This document shows positions 38,413-46,910 of a DNA stretch of 64,000 nt, piece by piece. The stretch comes from Aquabacter sp. L1I39 (GTDB lineage: Bacteria; Pseudomonadota; Alphaproteobacteria; Rhizobiales; Xanthobacteraceae): the NCBI RefSeq assembly GCF_017742835.1, contig NZ_CP072392.1, positions 2,402,385 to 2,466,384 on the forward strand, written 5' to 3'. The first letter of the stretch is position 1. Each line of letters starts with the position of its first letter. Below the pieces are notes generated by a model, which saw only the letters and a program-made list of their open reading frames with translations, did no database searches and was not told the DNA's origin. The position numbers were made by a program, and so were the translations under genes.

Positions 38413-39350
38413 CCTTGCGGTCCTTAGGTCGCGATGAGGCACTCGTCACAGTCTGCGCGCTCCTGCTGCTGCTTGGCCTTGCCCAAGGGCTCGGCTTCAC
38501 ACACGGGGCGACATTGATGACCCGCACGATTGCCTATGCGCTGGCGGCAGTGTCTCTCTCCTTCCTCATCGGCCAGTGCGGCCTCGTCAGCTTCGGCCAC
38601 GCCGCACCCTTCGGCATCGGCGCCTATGCGGTGCTGATCGCCGGCGAGGCTGGCATTCGGGAGATCCTCGTGGTGCTGCCACTGGCTGCCGGGGCAGCGG
38701 CGCTCTTCTGCGGGCTCACGGGCGCCATCGCCCTGCGCACGCGGGGGGTCTATTTCATCATGATCACGCTCGCCTTCGCGCAGATGGCCTTCTATGTGGC
38801 TGCCAGCCTCTCCGATTATGGCGGAGATGACGGCATGGCGATCAACGGGCGCTCCACCTTCCTCGGCATCAAGGTCCTGCGATCTGAAACGTCTTTGACG
38901 CTCCTGTGCATCGCGATGCTGGGGCTCGCCCTGTTCATGTTCCAGCGCCTTTCGGCCTCCCGCTTCGGCCTTATGCTGCGGGCAGCACGGGCGAATGAGA
39001 GCAAGGTCGTCGCCCTCGGCCTGGCACCCTATCGCCACCGGCTGATCGCGCTTTCCGTTGCCGGCGCAGTGGCAGGCCTTGCCGGGGCGCTGCTCGCCAA
39101 CCAAGTGGAATATGTCTCCCCTGCCCTCATGGGCTGGCACATTTCGGGCGAGTTGATCGTGATGGTGGTGCTGGGCGGCATCGGCAGGCCGGTGGGGGCC
39201 GTCATCGGCGCCCTGGTGGTGACGCTGCTGGACGAGAGCCTTGGCCATCTCACGGAGCATTGGCGGCTGGGACTGGGGCTCGTCATCATCCTGGTGGCCT
39301 TGATGCGGGATGCAAACGTGCGGTCCCTCTTGCGCGGAGCCGTCCGATGA
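38409..39350 (+). CDS. HAAT-type ABC permease, LivM-like
   Basis: The 313-residue membrane protein carries LSFLIGQCGLVSFGHAAPFGIGAYA and GVYFIMITLAFAQM, LivM hallmarks. Start and stop overlap the neighbouring genes by four bases, supporting one transcript. Confidence 0.94.
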   Translation: MTLRSLGRDEALVTVCALLLLLGLAQGLGFTHGATLMTRTIAYALAAVSLSFLIGQCGLVSFGHAAPFGIGAYAVLIAGEAGIREILVVLPLAAGAAALFCGLTGAIALRTRGVYFIMITLAFAQMAFYVAASLSDYGGDDGMAINGRSTFLGIKVLRSETSLTLLCIAMLGLALFMFQRLSASRFGLMLRAARANESKVVALGLAPYRHRLIALSVAGAVAGLAGALLANQVEYVSPALMGWHISGELIVMVVLGGIGRPVGAVIGALVVTLLDESLGHLTEHWRLGLGLVIILVALMRDANVRSLLRGAVR

Positions 39351-40102
39351 GCGCGCCGATCCTCGCCCTCGAAAACCTGGTGAAGTCCTACGGCGCCATG
39401 CCGGTGACACGGGACGTGTCGCTGGATGTGCAGCCCGGCGAGGTGCATGCCCTCATCGGCCCCAATGGCGCCGGCAAGACCACGCTCATCGCCCAGATCG
39501 CCGGCGCCATCACGCCCAATTCCGGCACCATCCGCTTCAATGGCGCCGATGTCACCGAGGTAGGCATCGCCACGCGCGCCCGACTTGGGCTCGGGCGGGT
39601 GTTCCAGATCTCCAACGTGGTCGGATCATTCACGGCGCTGGAGAATGTGGCCGTGGCGGCGGTGGCGGCGGGCGACGGGCCGTTCCGCTTCTGGCGCCCG
39701 GCGCTATCGGATCCCAAGCTGGCCGCCCGCGCGGGCGACGCCCTCGATCGGGTCGGCCTCGGCGACAGGTGCCTGACGCTCGCCCGCGATATGTCGCACG
39801 GGGAGCGCCGCGCGCTGGAACTGGCCATGAGCCTGGTGCAAGAGCCCAAGCTCCTGCTTCTGGACGAGCCCATGGCCGGCACCGGCCGAGCGGAGGGCGA
39901 GCGGCTGACCGAACTGCTCCTGTCCTTGAAGGGCCGCATCCCCATGCTGCTGGTGGAGCACGACATGGCGACGGTCTTCCGTCTCGCCGACCGCATCTCC
40001 GTCCTCATCTACGGGGCAGTGGCGATCACCGGAGATCCCGCCACGGTGCGAACGGACCCCGTGGTGCGACAGGCCTATCTCGGCGAAGAGGAGGCGGTCT
40101 GA
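39347..40102 (+). CDS. HAAT-type ABC ATP-binding protein, LivG-like
   Basis: The 251-residue ATPase has Walker A GPNGAGKTT, signature MSHGERRALELAMSL (a variant of LSGGE) and Walker B LLLLDEPMAG. The LivG-specific long insert near residues 90-130 is present. ATG 39347 overlaps the LivM stop. The LSHGE variant is common in this subfamily. Confidence 0.93.
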   Translation: MSAPILALENLVKSYGAMPVTRDVSLDVQPGEVHALIGPNGAGKTTLIAQIAGAITPNSGTIRFNGADVTEVGIATRARLGLGRVFQISNVVGSFTALENVAVAAVAAGDGPFRFWRPALSDPKLAARAGDALDRVGLGDRCLTLARDMSHGERRALELAMSLVQEPKLLLLDEPMAGTGRAEGERLTELLLSLKGRIPMLLVEHDMATVFRLADRISVLIYGAVAITGDPATVRTDPVVRQAYLGEEEAV

Positions 40103-40821
40103 TGGCACGGGCGCTGATCGCACTGGAAGGCATCGAGGCCGGCTATGGCGGCGCACAGGTTCTCTTTGGCATCGACCTGGAGGTCCGCGCCGGCGAGGTG
40201 GTGACCCTCATGGGTCGCAACGGCATGGGCAAGACCACCATTATCCGAACCCTGTTCGGCCTTCTGGCCCCGAGCCGAGGCCGGCGGATGGTTGCCGAGC
40301 GAGAGATGACGCAGGCCCCGCCCCACAAGATTGCCGCCTGCGGCCTCGGCTATGTACCGGAGGGCCGCCAGATCTTCCCCCGCCTCGACGTGGAGGAAAA
40401 TCTCCTGGCCACGGCCCGCCAGCGGGGCGCAGGCACAGGGCGCCCCGCCTGGTCGCTCGATCGGGTCTATACGCTTTTCCCACGCCTGAAGGAAAGGCGG
40501 GCCAATATGGGAACCCAGCTCTCCGGCGGCGAGCAGCAGATGCTGGCCATCGGACGGGCCCTCATGACCAATCCGGACCTGCTGGTGCTGGACGAGGCCA
40601 CCGAGGGCCTGGCACCGGTGATGCGCGGCGAGATCTGGAGCGCCATCGGCGTGCTGCGGTCGGATGGGCTCGCCATCCTGGTTGTGGACAAGAATTTGGA
40701 GGCGCTCATGCGCATCGCCGACCGCCATGTGGTGGTGGAAGGCGGTCGCGTGGTGTGGACCGGCACCAATGGGGAGCTTGCCGCCGACCGGACCCGCGCC
40801 ACCCGCCACCTGGAAATCTGA
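40102..40821 (+). CDS. HAAT-type ABC ATP-binding protein, LivF-like
   Basis: The 239-residue ATPase has Walker A GRNGMGKTT, signature LSGGEQQMLAIGRAL and Walker B LLVLDEATEG. YVPEGRQIFPRLDVEENL is typical of LivF. The Walker B Pro is replaced (LDEAT), a common LivF variation. ATG 40102 overlaps the LivG stop by one base. It ends the importer operon; a palindromic repeat follows. Confidence 0.93.
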   Translation: MARALIALEGIEAGYGGAQVLFGIDLEVRAGEVVTLMGRNGMGKTTIIRTLFGLLAPSRGRRMVAEREMTQAPPHKIAACGLGYVPEGRQIFPRLDVEENLLATARQRGAGTGRPAWSLDRVYTLFPRLKERRANMGTQLSGGEQQMLAIGRALMTNPDLLVLDEATEGLAPVMRGEIWSAIGVLRSDGLAILVVDKNLEALMRIADRHVVVEGGRVVWTGTNGELAADRTRATRHLEI

Positions 40822-40928
40822 GGCCGCCAAGGTCCTGCGGCGCGGGCGGGTTCCGGCTGCACAACGCCAATTCGCAGGTGTGACGCATCGCCAAGCGCTG
40901 GAGTGGCGCGCATCGCCTCTGCACGGCC

Positions 40929-41046
40929 TTAGAGCATGCGCCGATCAGATGGCATCGCCATCTGATCGGATCACGCATTCTCTATCAATGGGTTAGAGGG
41001 AGATTCACCCATCAGATTGATTCAATCTGATGGGATCGCGCTCTAG
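40929..41046. repeat. Intergenic palindromic repeat element (REP-like)
   Basis: Two perfect hairpins lie in tandem. CCGATCAGATGGC at 40941-40953 pairs with GCCATCTGATCGG at 40957-40969, and CCCATCAGATTGA at 41008-41020 pairs with TCAATCTGATGGG at 41022-41034. The outer ends TTAGAGC and GCTCTAG are also inverted. It resembles the palindromic intergenic elements seen in Rhizobiales and sits between two convergent operons. It may act as a bidirectional terminator. Confidence 0.75.
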
Positions 41047-41711
41047 GAGGCCGCGCGGAGGGTGGTCACGGCGACGCAATTGTCGCCGACCGGCACAAGC
41101 AGGGTCTGCTCCCCACTCGGCAGCAGGTAGAAAGCCAGATCGGCCAAGGGCGACATCGGCTTGGAGCCGGGCGGGAGGAGCGCGGTTGCCTCGGTGCAGC
41201 GCTGCTTGAGGGGGATGACCCGCACGGAATTGCCTTCGCAGGATGACCCATTGGGTGCCACAAGGATGACACCCGCCGCCTGCTCCAGCCCGCGCGGGCT
41301 GGCCCCGAAGCGCATGCCCACTGTCCCCTGCACGGAATGGGCATTGGGCGCGCCTTCAGCCACCTGCGTCTGGAAGGCGAAGGTCGCGCCATTGGTCAGT
41401 GCCTTGCCGAGTGCTGCATAGGTGGCGGCACAGGTCTTTACCCCCCGGGCGAGGGCATGGGTGGTGAACAGGTCCTTGCCTTCGTCCGCGGCGGGCGCCG
41501 GCTGAGCAGCGGGCCGCTGCAAGGCGGTGAGCCCCTTGGCCTGGGACATCACCCATCCAAGGCCGAAGCCAAGGAGAAGCACACCCGCCAGGCCCGCAGC
41601 GAACATCAGGGGGCGCCGTTTGGCGGGCGGGCGTTCCGAGGGAACATCCGGCGCGCGAGGCTGCCCGGCTGTCCCCATGATGCGTTCATAGACGCTTTGT
41701 TTCTCATCCAT
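41043..41711 (-). CDS. Single-pass membrane protein of unknown function, adhesin operon
   Basis: This 222-residue protein has a charged cytoplasmic N-terminus, one membrane segment at about 35-56 (PLMFAAGLAGVLLLGFGLGW), a Pro/Ala-rich linker and an extracytoplasmic domain with four Cys, including KTCAATYAAL, SSCEGN and GDNCVAV. I do not recognise the family. It is the last gene of the leftward operon with the autotransporter and the IalB-family protein, so it may help the adhesin pass the periplasm or be part of the envelope assembly. The stop overlaps the end of the palindromic repeat. Confidence 0.75.
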   Translation of the reverse strand: MDEKQSVYERIMGTAGQPRAPDVPSERPPAKRRPLMFAAGLAGVLLLGFGLGWVMSQAKGLTALQRPAAQPAPAADEGKDLFTTHALARGVKTCAATYAALGKALTNGATFAFQTQVAEGAPNAHSVQGTVGMRFGASPRGLEQAAGVILVAPNGSSCEGNSVRVIPLKQRCTEATALLPPGSKPMSPLADLAFYLLPSGEQTLLVPVGDNCVAVTTLRAAS

Positions 41712-41769
41712 GACCCAGATTCCAGAAAGACTGCGGACGGACCGCGGGCGCGCGCGCCCAAAATGCGGA

Positions 41770-42390
41770 TCAGATCGCTGAAAGCGCCTGCTTCACACCG
41801 GCGAGCGGTGCGCGGAAAGCCACGGTGCGCACCGCACCATTTTCCTTGAGGTCATAGGAGATCCCCACGACTCGCTCCGTCTCGATCGCCGCGCGCAGAC
41901 GCGGGTCGACGGGCTGATAGGCGATGCAAAGCCGCGCATCGCACCCATAGACCTGCACCTCGACCGAAGGCTGGCCGTCATGAAGATCGACCAGGATCTT
42001 GCCGGCGGCGCTCCCCGCCGGTGTCCGCAGGATCATGATCGGTCGGCCATCGGCCATGGCGGCCAGCGACCAACTGAAAACAAGGGTGCCCGCCGGCCCC
42101 AGGATTTCCTGGGATATGTTGCAGATCCTCTGCTTCTTCGCCCGGTTCTCATCACAGATGAGGGTCCAGTTCGGGAAGGGGCGGATGGAGCGCACATATT
42201 GGCCGGGCGCAACGCCCGGTGGGAGCACCACCTCCGACGGCTTCACCTGGTAACCGGGCGAGAGCGCGTTGGAGGCCGCAGGAGCGGGGGGCCCCTTTTT
42301 CTCTTTCTCCGCCGCCGGGGCTTGGCCGCCGAGAAGGAGAAGCAAGAGCAAAAAGGCGAAGGCGCGACAGGCACCTGAGCTTTTTGTCAT
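41770..42390 (-). CDS. Invasion-associated locus B (IalB)-family periplasmic protein
   Basis: The 206-residue precursor has a signal peptide ending near residue 26 and a Pro/Lys-rich linker. The IalB domain (PF06776) follows: PFPNWTLICDENRAKKQRICNIS and VYGCDARLCIAYQ, with four Cys that usually form two disulfides. In Bartonella, IalB helps invasion of erythrocytes; many Rhizobiales have copies of unknown role. ATG 42390 is chosen over an upstream start because it begins the signal peptide. It lies 14 bases after the autotransporter stop. Confidence 0.85.
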   Translation of the reverse strand: MTKSSGACRAFAFLLLLLLLGGQAPAAEKEKKGPPAPAASNALSPGYQVKPSEVVLPPGVAPGQYVRSIRPFPNWTLICDENRAKKQRICNISQEILGPAGTLVFSWSLAAMADGRPIMILRTPAGSAAGKILVDLHDGQPSVEVQVYGCDARLCIAYQPVDPRLRAAIETERVVGISYDLKENGAVRTVAFRAPLAGVKQALSAI

Positions 42391-42404
42391 GAGCCTCGCC
42401 CCTC

Positions 42405-45158
42405 TCAATTGAGGGTCAGGCTCAGCCCGCCGCCAAAGCCCCAATCCCCGCCCGCAGTGCTGCCGGAGAGATTCATGCGCACCCGCTGGTCCTGTGTGGT
42501 GTAGCCAACGCCCATGGCGAAGGCCGCTTCCCCTCCCCAGGTCCCGGCGCCGGCGGCGGCGCTGAGTTTTCCGGGCCGGTCGTCATAGCGCAGGGATCCG
42601 GCGGCCAGGCCCACCGCCGCCGCCTGGTTCGCCTGGCTACGGACGCCTTCGAGCGAGCTGTTGAGCATGGCAAACTTCTGGTCCGTATAGGCATTCGCCT
42701 GGGCCAAGGTCTGCCGCGACTTGGTGTCGGTGTAGGTGTTGGCGGTGCTGATGGCGGCGGACGTCCGGGTATCCGTATAGGAAGTGGCGGACGCCAGGGC
42801 CTGACTCAGGCCCGCATCCATCTGCGCCACGTTGACGGCATCGGTGGCGGCCACACCGGTCGCGACATTCCGGATGACCACGGGGGCATTGGGGTCCCCG
42901 CCCGCGAGGGTTATGGAATTCAGCTTCTGGTCGCCGGAGTCCGTATCATAGCGCACCGCGTTCTGGTTGAGGGTGTTGACGCTGCCCATGGCGGCGCTCA
43001 GCGCCTGGTTGGTGGCATAGAGCTGCGAGCCGTTGACGGCATCCGTGGAACTGGCATTCACCTGCCCCGCCGCCACATTGGTGATGGTGCGCTCCGCCCC
43101 CGCCGCCCCCACCGACACCGTGCTGGTGGCCAGACCCGCCACCGCGTAGGTGGTGCCGTTCACCACCATGGAAGAGGTCTGGACCGCCGCACCGGTGGAC
43201 GAACCGGCCCCCAACGCCACGTCTCCCGCGTTGTTGGCCACCGCGCCCTGACCAATGGCCGTGGCATTTGCGGCGACGGCCTGTGCGGCCGACCCGATGG
43301 CGATGCTTTCGGCCCCCGTGGCCTGCGCGCCCGGGCCGGCAGAATTGATCTGCACATAGGCCGAGCCGGTGTCGGCGTTGAGGTTCGCGATGGAGCCCTT
43401 CAGGGTGGACAATTGCGTATCGACCGCGCCGAAGGCGTCCCCCACGCTGTTGTAGGCCGCATTGTTGATGAGGTAACTTGGGGCCAGGATCGTGCCGTTG
43501 GCTGCCACCGACGCGCCGCCCCCGAAAATGTTCGCGATGCTGGCGGACACGGCATAAAGCTGGGATCCGTTCAAGGCATCGGTCGAGGACGCGGAGACCG
43601 CGCCCGCCTGCACATTGGTCAACAAGGTTCCGCCGGTCCCGGCAAGGGTTATGGTCTGCTTGGGATCGCCGGAGGCGCCGTCATAAAGCACAGCGCGGTC
43701 GGACAGACTGTTCACCCCGCTGGCGAGTGAATTCAGCTGGGCCAGATTGACCGCATCGCTGGCAGCCGTACCTGCGGCGACGTTGGATATCTTCTGCGGC
43801 GCACCGCTGCGGCTGGCATCATAGGCGCCGAGCGAGGAACTCCATTGCAGGGCATTGGCCTGCAACAAGGCCACGTTCTCATTGGTTGCGAACAATTGCG
43901 ATCCATTCACCGCGTCGGAGGAGGCGGACGACAGGGTGCCTGCCCTCACATTGGTGAGCGTCGTTCCCGATGCTCCCCCGAAGGTGACCGTATCCTTCGA
44001 GCTTCCCACCGCCCCGTCATAGACGACGGCCCGGTCGGAAAGGTCGGACAGGCTTGCCGATACCGCATTCACCTGGCCCAGATTCGCGGCGTCCGTGGCG
44101 GCGGTGCCGGCTGCAACGTTTGAGATCTTCTGCGCGGTCCCGCCGTAGCCGGCATCATAGGCACCAAGCGTTGAACTCCACTGCAAGGCATTGGTCTGAA
44201 GCCCGGCAACGTTCTGGTTGGTGGCGAACAATTGCGCGCCGTTCACCGCATCGGAGGAGGTGGACGAGAGGGCTCCGCTCTTCACATTGGTCAGGGACGT
44301 GCCGCTGGCGCCGCCCAGGGTAATGGCATCTTTGCTGGTGCTGTCATAGGTCACCGCCACGTCCCGGAGGGTGGTGACGGCAGAATTGAGGGCCTTCAGT
44401 TGCGCCACGTTTACGGCATCGGAATCCGCCGTGCCTGCGGCCACGCCGGAGATCTGGCGGAATTGCCCGGTGGCAGCGTTGCCGATCGAGGCGGACGCCA
44501 GGGTGCTCTTCGTGGCGGCGAGCGCGGTGCTGCTCCCAGGGGTGGCGTTGTCGGGGGTATAGCCGGCGATCCCAGCCGCCGTGTTCGCAACCGATCCGCT
44601 GCCGAGCGCCACGCCGCCTGCGGCGCCCACGCTCGCCCCAGCGCCCATCGCAACGCCGTTCGCGACATTGGCGGTTGCGCCAGCCCCTATGGCCACAGCG
44701 CTGGCGCCCGTCGCAGAGGTGGCCTGGGTGCCGATTGCGACCGACTGGGATCCGATGAATGGAGCAAGGTCCGCCCCCTGAACGGTCAGGGACGTCCCGA
44801 CCAAGCCCGACACCCAAACCAGCCCTCCGCTGGCGGAATTGGACTGGCAGCTCCAGGTTGCGCTGGAGGAGGTGGGATCATTGGGGGTAAGGCACATATT
44901 GCTGAGCCCGGTGTCCGTGCCCGTTCCCGAGGTGCCGCCAATCACATAGCCACCGGCATGGGCAAGGGATGTCGCACCCAATGACCCCGCTGCGGCGACC
45001 CCCATATGCAAGCTGAACGCCAGCGCCCTGCGCCGTGCGTCCGCGAAATTCTGCCCGACTTTCAAATTCAATATGAATGAGTGACGCCGCGCCGAATAAA
45101 TGGGCAGAGACGCGCCTCCAAAACTCCGATATCTTTGGCGATATGGTAAATAATACAT
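42405..45158 (-). CDS. Trimeric autotransporter adhesin (YadA/SadA-like)
   Basis: This 917-residue protein has an extended signal region (MYYLPYRQRYRSF up to SLAHA near residue 70). A head domain has YadA repeats such as ASAVAIGAGATANVANG and a ring of neck motifs. A stalk with Ylhead/FGG-type modules of about 110 residues follows, repeated about three times (ISNVAAGTAxxDAVNLAQL, SSDAVNGSQLFATNENV). A coiled-coil and the C-terminal membrane anchor (GLAAGSLRYDDRPGKLSAA, ending GGGLSLTLN) complete it. Three chains form one surface adhesin that exports its own passenger. The start is ATG 45158, with GAAGGGGG upstream; the frame extends further to 45224. Confidence 0.93.
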   Translation of the reverse strand: MYYLPYRQRYRSFGGASLPIYSARRHSFILNLKVGQNFADARRRALAFSLHMGVAAAGSLGATSLAHAGGYVIGGTSGTGTDTGLSNMCLTPNDPTSSSATWSCQSNSASGGLVWVSGLVGTSLTVQGADLAPFIGSQSVAIGTQATSATGASAVAIGAGATANVANGVAMGAGASVGAAGGVALGSGSVANTAAGIAGYTPDNATPGSSTALAATKSTLASASIGNAATGQFRQISGVAAGTADSDAVNVAQLKALNSAVTTLRDVAVTYDSTSKDAITLGGASGTSLTNVKSGALSSTSSDAVNGAQLFATNQNVAGLQTNALQWSSTLGAYDAGYGGTAQKISNVAAGTAATDAANLGQVNAVSASLSDLSDRAVVYDGAVGSSKDTVTFGGASGTTLTNVRAGTLSSASSDAVNGSQLFATNENVALLQANALQWSSSLGAYDASRSGAPQKISNVAAGTAASDAVNLAQLNSLASGVNSLSDRAVLYDGASGDPKQTITLAGTGGTLLTNVQAGAVSASSTDALNGSQLYAVSASIANIFGGGASVAANGTILAPSYLINNAAYNSVGDAFGAVDTQLSTLKGSIANLNADTGSAYVQINSAGPGAQATGAESIAIGSAAQAVAANATAIGQGAVANNAGDVALGAGSSTGAAVQTSSMVVNGTTYAVAGLATSTVSVGAAGAERTITNVAAGQVNASSTDAVNGSQLYATNQALSAAMGSVNTLNQNAVRYDTDSGDQKLNSITLAGGDPNAPVVIRNVATGVAATDAVNVAQMDAGLSQALASATSYTDTRTSAAISTANTYTDTKSRQTLAQANAYTDQKFAMLNSSLEGVRSQANQAAAVGLAAGSLRYDDRPGKLSAAAGAGTWGGEAAFAMGVGYTTQDQRVRMNLSGSTAGGDWGFGGGLSLTLN
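43560..44460 (-). repeat. Tandem stalk modules inside the autotransporter gene
   Basis: Modules of about 109-112 codons (327-336 bases) recur, beginning near 44456, 44130 and 43795, each with ISNVAAGTA, NVAQL and DAVNGSQL segments. They are similar but not identical, so unequal recombination could change stalk length. Confidence 0.65.
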
Positions 45159-45230
45159 CGCTGCCCCCTTCGAATATTCTACGTCTTCACTCAACAACTC
45201 CCCGCATAAATCCAACCACTTCAAGTTGCG

Positions 45231-45620
45231 TCAAGGCGCTATTTTTGACCACGTCATCTCTTTGGCGTCATAGAGCCCCGCTTGCTCCGCAGCTTCGATC
45301 GCGCTCGCCAAAGATCCGCGACCGGGAGGCGGGGGCCTATGAAGCGCAAGACTTGCCTCTTCTGATGGAAGCTCATGTTCTGTTATGTGAGAGATGAGTT
45401 CGAATTTCTCCGCCGCGCTCAAAGTCGCAGAAGACGAAACGACCAGTCCCATGACATAATGGACAAAGATGAGATTGAGGTTTTCCTCGCTCCAAATATC
45501 GCGACACTCGGCCAGGAGCGTTGCGCGAAATGCGCTGGCAAGCCCCTGAAGGGCACCAGGCTTATCCTCTCTCCCGATATGATGTACCGCCGCGGATGGC
45601 GCACCTCGGCCCTTTCCCAT
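45231..45620 (-). CDS. Small hypothetical protein upstream of the adhesin gene
   Basis: This 129-residue frame starts at ATG 45620 with GAGGGGG six bases upstream. It encodes a largely helical protein (AECRDIWSEENLNLIFVHY, EKFELISHITEHELP) with a Pro-rich segment. No family is recognised and there is no signal peptide. It lies directly upstream of the adhesin on the same strand, about 70 bases away, in DNA that is visibly less GC-rich than the surroundings. It could be a regulator or a transferred gene; the coding call is moderate. Confidence 0.5.
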   Translation of the reverse strand: MGKGRGAPSAAVHHIGREDKPGALQGLASAFRATLLAECRDIWSEENLNLIFVHYVMGLVVSSSATLSAAEKFELISHITEHELPSEEASLALHRPPPPGRGSLASAIEAAEQAGLYDAKEMTWSKIAP

Positions 45621-45837
45621 ACGCACCCCCTCAACGAGGTAGGTTGGTACGTTTCAAACTTTTACCAAATCCCTAAGGAGAGACAACCCAAGCGCGCATT
45701 TTTGCTCAACTACCGGCACCATATAACCACCAACAGATCTATGCCTTTGAAAGCCCTAGGTATAACTTTATTTCAGAATCAACCTCATGCACTTCATCGA
45801 CCGGGCGATGAACGCCATCCACGCCTGTGCGGGATGC

Positions 45838-46449
45838 TCATGGGCTGACCAGGGCGTAGCGCCCCGGCTGGTGGTTGATGGCGATGATGGCGTTCAGCAC
45901 CAGCGCCCCGGCGATGGACAAGAGAACCTGCGCCAAAGGCAGGATGAAGAGAGATGCCAGGAGAATGGCCACGTCCACACACAGTTGGAACCAGCCTGCC
46001 CGGATGCCAAACGCCTCCTGGAACCACAGCGCCAGGATGTTGACACCTCCAAGCCCGGTCCGGTGGCGGAACAGCACGAGCATGCCGGCGCCCATCAGCG
46101 CGCCGCCAACGAGCGCGGCATAGGTCGCATCGATGGCCTCGATCCTGAGCCAGACAGGCGTGAAGCGAGAGAAGAGGGAGACGAGACCCACCGCGATAAA
46201 GGTCCGCAATGCGAACCGCCAGCCGAGCCGATGCCACCCGAGCACATAGAAAGGCAGGTTGAGCAGGAAGAAGACGGTGCCGAATTGGGCGCCGGTCGCA
46301 TAATGGATCAGGAGGGCGAGGCCCGCCATGCTGGAAATGGCCAGCATGGCCTTGGTGTAGAAGGCGATCCCCAGAGCCACCAGCGCCGTCCCAATCAGGA
46401 GGGCCATGCCGTCTTCCCAAAGGCGGTGGCGAGAGGCTTGTGCGTCCAT
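45838..46449 (-). CDS. YitT-family membrane protein
   Basis: This 203-residue protein has about five or six membrane segments with GTALVALGIAFYTKAMLAISSMAGLALL, FRHRTGLGGVNILALWFQEAFG and SIAGALVLNAIIAIN. This is the DUF161/YitT domain alone, without the C-terminal DUF2179. The family has no established function. ATG 46449 is preferred; longer starts at 46488 and 46611 would add a low-complexity leader. Confidence 0.8.
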   Translation of the reverse strand: MDAQASRHRLWEDGMALLIGTALVALGIAFYTKAMLAISSMAGLALLIHYATGAQFGTVFFLLNLPFYVLGWHRLGWRFALRTFIAVGLVSLFSRFTPVWLRIEAIDATYAALVGGALMGAGMLVLFRHRTGLGGVNILALWFQEAFGIRAGWFQLCVDVAILLASLFILPLAQVLLSIAGALVLNAIIAINHQPGRYALVSP

Positions 46450-46910
46450 CGGCTGGCTCCAGGTATCCGGGTCAAGCACCGCTCCCATGGAGCGCCGTGC
46501 GAAGGCGGCTCGAAGACCTGGGGCCTCCAAGGAGGACACCGGCTCTCCCCATTCCCGCGGCGCCTTTGGGCCAAGCGGTAACATGGCCGCAGGGAAAGGG
46601 CACGTTTCCATCCTTGGCCGCGGGTCGCGGCTCCCCCGCCCGCCTCCCCTGCCCCGCAGAACCCTCGGCCGCGAAAGATTTTCCGAGACGTTGCACGCAC
46701 GTTTTCGCAGCCAATACGTGAGATTGCAGCTTATCCATAGGCGTTACCTTTCCATCGAAAGATGTTGCAAAGCACAAGAAGGTGCGCGCACCGCACAATG
46801 AAAACAGTCTTGACCGATCCGAGGACGCGCCGTACCGTCAAAATAACAAAATGATGTTTCATTATTCAAAACGAAACATCTTTCGGAAACGCCCTTAAGA
46901 GGATCGGAAC
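46450..46910. promoter_or_regulatory. Region between the YitT-like gene and the IclR operon
   Basis: About 460 bases without a gene. Its right end is AT-rich and contains an inverted repeat, GATGTTTC at 46853-46860 and GAAACATC at 46873-46880, separated by 12 bases, just before the GTG start of the IclR gene. This is a candidate autoregulatory operator. Confidence 0.5.

Noticed and set aside
45375..45848. 157-codon plus-strand frame upstream of the YitT-like gene
   Set aside because: No ribosome site or family resemblance, and it overlaps the better-supported minus-strand small gene.
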